Below are positions 7,801 to 12,278 of a DNA stretch of 12,278 bases, piece by piece; the first letter of the stretch is position 1, and the number at the start of each line of letters is the position of its first letter. Origin of the DNA: JBECKR01 sp040235415 (lineage in GTDB: Bacteria; Acidobacteriota; Polarisedimenticolia; Polarisedimenticolales; Polarisedimenticolaceae); NCBI GenBank assembly GCA_040235415.1, contig JBECKR010000411.1, positions 1-12,278 of the forward strand, read 5' to 3'. The position numbers and the translations under genes are program-made. The notes beneath the pieces are model-generated. The model saw only the letters and a list, made by a program, of their open reading frames with translations, had not been told where the DNA came from and made no database searches.

Positions 7801-8381
7801 CGCTTGAAGTACGAGCAGCTGAACGACGTGTGCCGCGTCTTCGGTGTCTGCCCGAGCCCGAGCTCGCGGCGGAGCCGCTTCGCATACGCCTCGGCGCTCT
7901 CCTCCGGTTCCGTGCTCGCCGGCGACTCGGTCTCGTCGAGGTCTAGGACGGCGGACGCCTCGGGCTCGATCGCCTCGGCGCACTCGGACATGCCCCACCG
8001 GGCGCACTCGCCCGCGGTGCACCCGCCCAGCATGTACGCCTGCTCCCCGCACTCCGATCCGTCTTCGAATCGGCAGGCCGCGTACTTTCCTGACCACGAG
8101 CCGCGACTCTCAGTACGCGCTTCGACGCGGCCGCCGTGCGTCTCGCAATAGCTCCAGCGCGCGCCGCACTCGCCGCGGTAGAACGACCACGACTCGCACG
8201 AGCTGCCGTCGGGAAAGCCGCACGCACCCTCGGCGAGCGTGTATCCCAGATCGGCGCAGTAGACGGCGGCGGGATTCGGGGCGGCGAGGGCTGCCGGTAC
8301 GAGCATGGCCACGATCGCCGCCGGCACGAGCCGGCGAATCATCCCGGGCGTGGCCTCGGAAGTCGAAGGCGCGACTCGCAT
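4851..8381 (-). CDS. Secreted sphingomyelinase/DNase I-type (EEP) phosphodiesterase, permuted, with interleaved propeller repeats
   Basis: 1176 residues. Seen in order: signal peptide (the core from Met14, MIRRLVPAAIVAMLVPAALA); two DUF333-like Cys modules (35-72, 74-122; CxFPDGSSC and CRFEDGSEC types); an acidic linker (138-165); two homologous four-Cys domains (187-292, 329-433); a basic linker; then EEP parts. RLDYVYFKG...LSDHYPLLVTFSI (484-537, Asp527/His528) normally ends the fold. LLNYNVH (Asn555), IVALEEVWG (Glu602), TSGVVVLSKFPL and FRLGVSHALTDQ (His699) normally begin it. Five FxLxGxPYLF repeats follow (706-1012), then IMMGDLNVHSD (Asp1041, Asn1043), then a sixth repeat (1124-1165). 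All expected metal and catalytic residues exist, so hydrolysis of phosphodiesters (sphingomyelin-like lipid or nucleic acid) outside the cell is plausible. The EEP motifs look closest to bacterial sphingomyelinase C. The start may be 8381 or 8342; 8342 gives a more typical signal peptide, while 8381 has GGGGA six bases upstream. Confidence 0.86.
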   Translation of the reverse strand: MRVAPSTSEATPGMIRRLVPAAIVAMLVPAALAAPNPAAVYCADLGYTLAEGACGFPDGSSCESWSFYRGECGARWSYCETHGGRVEARTESRGSWSGKYAACRFEDGSECGEQAYMLGGCTAGECARWGMSECAEAIEPEASAVLDLDETESPASTEPEESAEAYAKRLRRELGLGQTPKTRHTSFSCSYFKRPSPPVTRQLLVPGDLLVIDFCATEEMGCEWDDVAEVDDPFVLRQTRHADLDRNQALLRFKPKERFFLLTDTPGTSVVTFICRDDLGKPKHEIRAAVTVDPRIPTVSSGEDVVRLLLPSGEVKDYTPESTITGNMLKCKTIQNKGWPGPTSLTTNLYDDIMIVTCAADWLNCKWLDDAQISDTAVVVQYDHKYVKNPAFRKYPEERFRLLAIGEGSSEITYTCVAENGEEIGTHRTVLTVGRERWAEIVPLKRKKKAGEKEGDTDRAAVSAQPLCSPDTADPCRNCAHFDRLDYVYFKGSGGGLTLVPTEARVLRDWKYMDEACDPPIETDLSDHYPLLVTFSIEGPRAPAEKREITLLNYNVHAFEGIHGEIAQIVKNKVMVYEDYLRLVHIAGRILELDPDIVALEEVWGPFGQDAVRNTLLRRYPYSYTGPGASLLRSTSGVVVLSKFPLSNVEKKVFPIALPIVVGAIPTSLSMQDAFARKGVVTADVELAPGAHFRLGVSHALTDQAIGKGKWSKFYRENDITTFTLNGAPYIFGLKDWGFDEAVLARLYDYSWDYGGERRHDAGWKVTHVGKWSAAYEAIVSFELDGHPYLFALKGTNAVGVPFHRAYIRRINDDGAGWTDVWNGRWSSFYRGSAVTSFQFDGRPYIFALKEQENNKGQALIVRIRQNGQGYDDSVWGDWGLGSPQFVVSFQLDGRPYLFETNGGTARIARVDFDPATGKLAGWTFVYEGPLSGIPADCSGTDAPGRERGPIAVERIHSGYWGNDFFVSRAFELNGHPHLFSLKSMRGEARVDVFETLPGEGYLTRIADDGRGWQNLVNLPHMQIIIDETVRDDAPAIMMGDLNVHSDHYGNMNRMFETFGAKDAYVAVHGDDPTGSETTDACSNTLTQVFGQPASARTVTAAPCLDRKPPTVSPRETTEPTDLCRERYDRGQVTSVAVFELNGRPHIFVLTEKKRNDFDTKNVADIYRIGGGAGGR
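4938..6215 (-). repeat. Six protein-level propeller-like repeats (FxLxGxPYLF core)
   Basis: Coding repeats within the EEP protein, diverged at DNA level. The cores lie at residues 723-732, 782-791, 838-847, 890-899, 971-980 and 1139-1148 (nt 6186-6215, 6009-6038, 5841-5870, 5685-5714, 5442-5471 and 4938-4967). Most are preceded by a G-[KR]-W-S-x-x-Y type motif (GKWSKFY, GKWSAAY, GRWSSFY) and followed by an IxRIxxDGxGW type motif. Spacing is 59, 56, 52, 81, then 168 residues; the last gap contains the GDLN segment of the nuclease fold. The period and motif fit blades of a lectin-like beta-propeller. I cannot name the family. Confidence 0.75.
7083..7823 (-). repeat. Tandem four-Cys domain duplicated in the EEP protein
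   Basis: Two domains align by eye: residues 187-292 and 329-433. Each has a first Cys (189; 331), a second 26-27 residues later (215; 358), a third seven on in a CA-x5-CxW context (222; 365) and a fourth about 52 further on (275; 416). Each then ends in a strand running into VTVD or LTVG. CATEEMGCEWDD and CAADWLNCKWLDD are the clearest matching pair. The pattern suggests Ig-like beta-sandwich domains stabilised by two disulfides each, consistent with export. Confidence 0.6.
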
Positions 8382-8857
8382 GGTATTCCCCGATCAGGTC
8401 GTTCCGCGACGACTGGGTCGACCGGGGCGGCGAGCCGCCGCGCGTGTTTGTCGTACGCCGCCGGTGCCGTGGAGGCCAAAACTCCGGTGCCGAGTATAGG
8501 GGCCCGCATCGCCGGCGGATCGGGCGGGATCGAGAATGCGACGTCGAATCTCGTTCCATTCCGGGAGAGTCTCCCAAGTTCGTCTTTCTATCGACATCAT
8601 CGAGAGCGGCACGCGACGGACCCGGTCCCGCTCGAGGTGCCGCACGCCATGCCTGTTCGCCACGGCACGGTCGGCCTTGGAGGTCGCCGGCCGGGAGTGC
8701 GGCGTCGAGGTCCGCGCACTCCGCGAAGGACGGCTGGCTCGAGAAGCGGACGACTTCGCCGGCCGGCGCTCCGGGCGGTCCTGACCGGGAAGCGCGACTT
8801 TTGGCTCTCGATCGCTCTCTTCGGCGCTACGATGGCGGATCGCTCGAGGAGGGTCCC
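8382..8857. promoter_or_regulatory. 476-bp divergent intergenic region (EEP protein / S9 peptidase)
   Basis: No convincing gene. Short frames here (for example 8394-8663 minus and 8536-8784 plus) lack ribosome sites and recognisable motifs. Minus strand: TATACT at 8498-8493 is a -10-like box about 112 bases before the EEP start. Plus strand: TACGAT at 8828-8833 lies 24 bases before the peptidase ATG, which has an excellent GAGGAGGG site at about 8846-8853. Possible structures: a perfect odd palindrome GGGAGAGTCTCCC at 8563-8575, and a 7-bp stem (8695-8701 with 8715-8721). The first could be an operator; neither is assigned to a regulator. Confidence 0.4.
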
Positions 8858-10939
8858 ATGCTCGGACGACGATCCTTGCCGGCGCCCGTCGCGATCATCG
8901 CGCTGCTCTTCGCCGCCCCCGCCGTCGTGGCCGGCGACGTCCATCCGACCGCGATGGACATCGCGCATCTCCGCAAGGTCAGCGACCCCGCCGTCTCCGC
9001 CGACGGGCGTCTCGCGGCGTACGTCGTCGAGGAGCCGCGGTTCGATCCGGAGGCGAAGCCGAAGGACGGCGACGCCTCCGGGGGGTGGTCCAAGGTCGCG
9101 CGCGTGTTCGTCGTTCCGACCGCCGGCGGGACTCCGAAGGCGATGACCGCCGAGACGGAGAGCGTCTCCGACCCCGCGCTCTCCCCCGACGGGCACCTCC
9201 TCGCTTTCCTCCGCAAGGACGGAGGAAAGAACCGCCTGCGCGTCATCCCGCTCGACGGCGGGGAGTCCCGGCCGATCGACACCGGCGACCTCGAGCCCGC
9301 GGCCCTCGCGTTCACCGCCGACGGAGCCCGCATCGCGTTCCTCGCCGAGGCGGCTCCGAGCGAGGAGGAAAAGCTCGCGAAGTTCCGGACCGGCGGAGCC
9401 GAGCACGTCGGGCGCGAGTGGAGGCCCGCGCACGTCTTCACGGTCCCGGTCGAGGGCGGCGCGGCGGTCGAGGTCTTCCGCGGTCCGCAGCACGTCGTGG
9501 AGTACGCCTTCTCTCCCGACGGCAAGAGGCTCGCACTGCTCCTCTCCGCGACCTCCGATCCGTACGATGCCTTCAATCTCCTGCGCCCCGCGGTCGCGGA
9601 AGTCGGGTCCGACGCTCCGCGGTTCCTCGACGACACCGCCGCGGACGTGCGGGGGATCGCCTGGTCGCCCGACGGCCGCAAGGTCGCCTGGATGGAAGGG
9701 GTGGACACGCTCTCGCTCTTGAACCACCTCGTCGTCGCCGAGGCGGACGGCCCGGGCCGCGGCAACGCAGCCGCGAAGCTCGACGCCACGCTCGAGGGTT
9801 TCGCGTGGCGCGGCGACGGATCCTCGCTCGTCGCGCTCGTCGCCGACAAAACGCGATCGCGTCTGCTGGAGCTCGCCGCCGACGGGTCGCGGGTGCGGGA
9901 CCTCGCGCTCCCCGACGGCCGGGTCCTCGACCCGGCGGTCGCCGACCGCACCGGGAGCCGTCTCGTAATGTTGTCGTCGACCTGGACCGAGCCCCCGAAT
10001 CCCGCGGTCTACGACGTCCGCGCGGAGACGCTGCGGGTGCTCGCCGACGTCAACCCCGAGGCCGCGGCCTGGCCCCACGGCTCGATCGAGGTCGTGTCGT
10101 GGACCGACCCCGAGGGCGCGACGATCGAGGGGGTGCTGGCGACGAGCCCGGCGGCGAGGCCGGGAGCGACACCGCCCCTCATGGTCATGCCCCACGGCGG
10201 TCCGGACTCGGTCTCGAACGTCGGCTTCTCGTGGTGGGCGACGTACTTCGCGGCTCGCGGGTACTCCGTTTTCCGCCCGAACTATCGCGGCAGCACGGGG
10301 TACGGCCGGGAGCACTACGCCGCGAACCGCGGCCGGCTGGGCCCGATCGAGTTCATGGACATCGAGAGCGGCGTCGATGCCCTGATCGCCGCCGGGAAGG
10401 CCGACCCCGACCGGCTGTTCTACGGCGGCTGGTCGTGGGGCGGGTACCTCACGGTCTGGACGATCGGCCACACCTCGCGCTACCGCGCCGCGGTCGCCGG
10501 CGCCGCGGTCGTCGACACCGTCTACCAGTACGTCACCTCGGACATCAACCATGGCGTCGCGGCCGAGTGGGAGTACCGCGGGAACCCGTGGAAGCAGCTC
10601 GAGAACTTCGACCGCTCGAACCCGATGCGCTCCCTCGGGAAGGTCGTGACGCCGACCCTCGTGCTCCACGGCGAGGCGGACGACCGCGTGCCGTTCGCGA
10701 ACGGCCGCATGCTGTACCGCGCGCTGTCGGACATCGGCTGCGAGGTCGAGTTCTACGCCTACCCGCGCGAGCCGCACGGCTTCAAGGAGAAGGCGCACGT
10801 CGTGGACTTCCTCGAGCGCTGGGCGGCGTGGTACCGCGCGCACGATCCGGCGTTCGAACGACCTCCGGATCACCCGCCGTCGGGCGGGAACCGGTCCGCG
10901 ATCACGAGGAGCCGGCCCTTCGCGGGATCGCAGACGTAG
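8858..10939 (+). CDS. Secreted S9-family (acylaminoacyl/dipeptidyl-type) serine peptidase
   Basis: 693 residues. Signal peptide MLGRRSLPAPVAIIALLFAAPAVVA (cleavage near 25), so the enzyme is exported. The N-terminal beta-propeller of the PD40/WD40-like kind spans about 30-400, with repeated SPDG strands (ALSPDGHLLAFL, AFSPDGKRLALLL, AWSPDGRKVAWM). A C-terminal alpha/beta-hydrolase spans about 430-665: oxyanion-side MPHGGPD, nucleophile Ser526 in GWSWGGY, Asp608 in HGEADDRVP, His640 in EPHGF. The full triad is in family order and spacing, so it is expected to cleave short peptides that enter through the propeller. The start is fixed by GAGGAGGG five bases before ATG; the open frame extending further upstream is antisense to the EEP gene. 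The last 23 or so residues (low complexity, after AHDPAFE) overlap the convergent gene and look like a readthrough extension of the normal family end. Confidence 0.93.
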   Translation: MLGRRSLPAPVAIIALLFAAPAVVAGDVHPTAMDIAHLRKVSDPAVSADGRLAAYVVEEPRFDPEAKPKDGDASGGWSKVARVFVVPTAGGTPKAMTAETESVSDPALSPDGHLLAFLRKDGGKNRLRVIPLDGGESRPIDTGDLEPAALAFTADGARIAFLAEAAPSEEEKLAKFRTGGAEHVGREWRPAHVFTVPVEGGAAVEVFRGPQHVVEYAFSPDGKRLALLLSATSDPYDAFNLLRPAVAEVGSDAPRFLDDTAADVRGIAWSPDGRKVAWMEGVDTLSLLNHLVVAEADGPGRGNAAAKLDATLEGFAWRGDGSSLVALVADKTRSRLLELAADGSRVRDLALPDGRVLDPAVADRTGSRLVMLSSTWTEPPNPAVYDVRAETLRVLADVNPEAAAWPHGSIEVVSWTDPEGATIEGVLATSPAARPGATPPLMVMPHGGPDSVSNVGFSWWATYFAARGYSVFRPNYRGSTGYGREHYAANRGRLGPIEFMDIESGVDALIAAGKADPDRLFYGGWSWGGYLTVWTIGHTSRYRAAVAGAAVVDTVYQYVTSDINHGVAAEWEYRGNPWKQLENFDRSNPMRSLGKVVTPTLVLHGEADDRVPFANGRMLYRALSDIGCEVEFYAYPREPHGFKEKAHVVDFLERWAAWYRAHDPAFERPPDHPPSGGNRSAITRSRPFAGSQT

Positions 10940-11904
10940 GCGTTCCCGCGATCGTCGGCGGTGACGCAACGTGCGTCGGGAGCCGTCGGCACTGTGCCCA
11001 GGACCCGCAGGTCGCCGCGCTCGCCGACGCCGACGATAGCCAGGGTCGCGTCGTCACCCGCGGGGACGTAGAGGTGATGCAGCCTCTCGGCGTACGCGAT
11101 GATGTCCACGCCCTGGCCGGTCTCGGCGACGCCGAGACGCTTGCCGTCGTGCACGACGTCGAGCGCCACGGCCTTTCCTTCCTCGCACCCGACGAACAGC
11201 AGGCCGCGCTTTTCGTCGAGCGCGATGCCGCGCGCGCCCTCGCAGCCGTTGGGCCATCTCGCGACGACCTCGCGCGACGCCAGGTCGACGGCGAACGTCG
11301 TATCGCGCCAGCCGTTCGTGTACGCGCGCCCCCTCGTGGCATCGATCACGAGCGACTCGGGCCCGTCGTCGACCGCGACGGCGCCGGCGGGGACGAGGCT
11401 CGGCGGGTCCCCCGCGTGGAACGTGAAGGTCTCGATCGCCTTGCGGCCCGGTTCGGTCACCCAGACCTCCGTCGTCGGCTCGACCCATCGGACGTAGTCC
11501 GGGCCGCCTCCGAGCCGGGCTTCCCCGAGGATACGCTTCCCGACCGGGTCGACGATCCGAACCACCCTCCGGCCGCGATCGGACGCGAACACCAGCCCGC
11601 GGCCGACGTCGGCCGACGTCGTGCCCTCGCCGTGCCCGCCCGCGAACCGATCCCGGGCGCTGAAGCCCGCGATCGACTCGACGGCGAGCGTCTCCGGGGC
11701 GACGAGGTTCAATCGTCCGGTGCGGCCGGACGGCACCAGCAGGCGGTCGAGCGCCGCCGAGAAACCGAGGTCGTCGAACCCGATGCCGCGTTCGCCGTCG
11801 GGGAGCGGGACCACCTTCGACGGCGGTTCCGGGGGTCGCGCCGCGACCGCGACCGCGATCAGGACGAGCGCGCACGGTGCCAGCTTGGATCTCACGTCCG
11901 GCAT
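10870..11904 (-). CDS. Exported YVTN/YncE-like beta-propeller protein
   Basis: 344 residues from the chosen ATG. The N-terminus MPDVRSKLAPCALVLIAVAVAA is a signal peptide. The rest is a chain of about 40-45-residue propeller strands with the YncE/NHL look: GRGLVFASDRGRRVVRIVDP, TTEVWVTEPGRKAIETF, RGRAYTNGWRDTTFAVDL, KRGLLFVGCEEGKAVALDV, RLHHLYVPAGDDATLAIV and GNAYVCDPAKGRLLVI. Such proteins are usually secreted or periplasmic binding or scaffold proteins; some are linked to quinoprotein or metal-related systems. No catalytic residues can be pointed out. The frame remains open to 12003, but that would overlap the divergent neighbour and bury the signal peptide, so 11904 is preferred although no Shine-Dalgarno is obvious. 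The 3' end overlaps the convergent peptidase gene by 70 bp; its terminal strand GRLLVIADRFPP looks genuinely conserved. Confidence 0.82.
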   Translation of the reverse strand: MPDVRSKLAPCALVLIAVAVAARPPEPPSKVVPLPDGERGIGFDDLGFSAALDRLLVPSGRTGRLNLVAPETLAVESIAGFSARDRFAGGHGEGTTSADVGRGLVFASDRGRRVVRIVDPVGKRILGEARLGGGPDYVRWVEPTTEVWVTEPGRKAIETFTFHAGDPPSLVPAGAVAVDDGPESLVIDATRGRAYTNGWRDTTFAVDLASREVVARWPNGCEGARGIALDEKRGLLFVGCEEGKAVALDVVHDGKRLGVAETGQGVDIIAYAERLHHLYVPAGDDATLAIVGVGERGDLRVLGTVPTAPDARCVTADDRGNAYVCDPAKGRLLVIADRFPPDGG

Positions 11905-11981
11905 CGTAGACCATCCCGGGAGCCCGAGGCCGACCACGACCCGCCCGGCGGTTTCGTTTACCATGGGGCCGGACGGGAACC
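11905..11981. promoter_or_regulatory. 77-bp divergent promoter region, YncE-like gene / RodZ-like gene
   Basis: Plus strand: TACCAT at 11959-11964 is a -10-like box 17 bases before the RodZ-like ATG, with a modest GGGA ribosome site at about 11975-11978. Minus strand: no clear box; TACGAT (11909-11904) overlaps the ATG itself and is probably coincidental. No -35 match is seen on either strand. Confidence 0.3.
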
Positions 11982-12278
11982 ATGAGCGACGTCGGCGAGG
12001 CACTGAAAAAGGAGCGCGAGGCCCAGGAGAAGTCGCGCGCGGACGTGGCCCGGGCGACCGGGATCCTCATCCATCAGCTCGCGGCCCTGGAGCACGGCAA
12101 CTTCGACGCGCTGCCGGACGACGACACCGTCGCCGGCTTCGTGAAGGCGTACGCCGAGTACCTCGGCTTCGTTCCGGACCAGCCGGTGGCCGAGTTCCGG
12201 GCCGAGCGTCGCGCCCGCGCCGCCGCCGAGCCCCCGGCCCCGACCGAGGCGGCCCGGACGGCCTCCCCCGCCCGGCGG
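11982..12278 (+). CDS. RodZ-like helix-turn-helix protein, N-terminal part (cut by window end)
   Basis: 99 codons are visible and the frame runs off the right edge. The N-terminal 70 or so residues form a Cro/C1-type helix-turn-helix of the RodZ kind (HTH_25): MSDVGEALKKEREAQEKSRA, then DVARATGILIHQLAALE and HGNFDALPDDDTVAGFVKAYAEYLG. The phrase ALExGxFxxLP-x-x-x-x-x-GFVRxYA is characteristic; here it reads ALEHGNFDALPDDDTVAGFVKAYA. A Pro/Ala-rich stretch begins at about 78. A complete protein would be expected to continue with a membrane helix and a C-terminal beta domain, binding MreB and supporting rod shape, but those parts are outside the window. Other bacterial proteins with this domain exist, so rodZ itself is not claimed. 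Confidence 0.82.
   Translation, partial: MSDVGEALKKEREAQEKSRADVARATGILIHQLAALEHGNFDALPDDDTVAGFVKAYAEYLGFVPDQPVAEFRAERRARAAAEPPAPTEAARTASPARR

Noticed and set aside
5767..8097. 776-codon minus-strand frame inside the EEP gene
   Set aside because: Shifted-frame shadow of the EEP gene, very Arg-rich with no recognisable motif.
8394..8663. 89-codon minus-strand frame in the intergenic gap
   Set aside because: No ribosome site, no recognisable motif, Arg-rich composition like other shadow frames.
10873..10888. CCCGCC-GTCG-GGCGGG hairpin as terminator
   Set aside because: No T-run follows on either strand and it lies inside coding sequence of both genes; GC-rich chance pairing is likely.
8597..10969. 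790-codon minus-strand frame opposite the S9 peptidase
   Set aside because: Antisense shadow; the sense strand has a complete catalytic triad and signal peptide.
9085..11985. 966-codon plus-strand frame
   Set aside because: Shifted frame of the peptidase continuing antisense to the YncE-like gene; Arg/Gly/Pro-rich with no domain signal.
11905..12003. Longer start for the YncE-like protein
   Set aside because: It would place about 33 residues before the signal peptide and overlap the divergent RodZ-like start.

Overview
The window is strongly GC-rich by eye, with third codon positions almost always G or C. It reads as free-living bacterial chromosome. A GxGGMGEVYRA-type Ser/Thr kinase, an ECF sigma factor coupled to a small membrane protein, and several exported propeller-type proteins together suggest Acidobacteriota or a similar soil or sediment phylum, possibly from a metagenome. 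This assignment is inference; no rRNA or other taxonomic marker is present. There are no tRNA or rRNA genes, CRISPR arrays, insertion sequences or phage genes.

Layout. (1) 1-453 (+): remnant of a Ser/Thr protein kinase that stops being kinase right after HRDLK and continues into what looks like the far C-terminus of the same protein class. (2) 460-1372 (-): ECF sigma factor followed by a translationally coupled two-helix membrane protein. (3) 1512-4249 (-): a Tat-exported, lipobox-bearing FAD oxidase of the berberine-bridge type, preceded by a membrane-anchored SMP-30/strictosidine-synthase-like propeller (lactonase-like). A sugar or alcohol oxidase plus lactone hydrolase in the envelope is a reasonable reading. 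(4) 4333-4854 (+): hotdog thioesterase-like protein, divergent from the lactonase-like gene. (5) 4851-8381 (-): a 1176-residue secreted protein, the most unusual item here. (6) 8858-10939 (+): secreted S9-family serine peptidase. (7) 10870-11904 (-): exported YVTN/YncE-like propeller, convergent with and overlapping the peptidase by 70 bp. (8) 11982-end (+): N-terminal helix-turn-helix part of a RodZ-like protein, cut by the window end.

The main discovery candidate is gene 5. It carries two DUF333-like Cys modules, two copies of a four-Cys domain, and all the catalytic motifs of a sphingomyelinase C/DNase I-type (EEP) phosphodiesterase in permuted order. The segment that normally ends the fold (RLDYV...SDHYP) comes before the segment that normally begins it (LLNYNVH). 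Five copies of a propeller-like repeat are inserted before the GDLN segment and a sixth follows it, so the two domains appear interleaved. The reading frame is open throughout and every expected catalytic residue is present, which argues for a functional exported enzyme rather than debris.

Four of the eight genes encode exported or membrane-anchored proteins with (predicted) beta-propellers. The locus therefore leans towards envelope and extracellular degradation or oxidation, although only the sigma/membrane pair shows real translational coupling.
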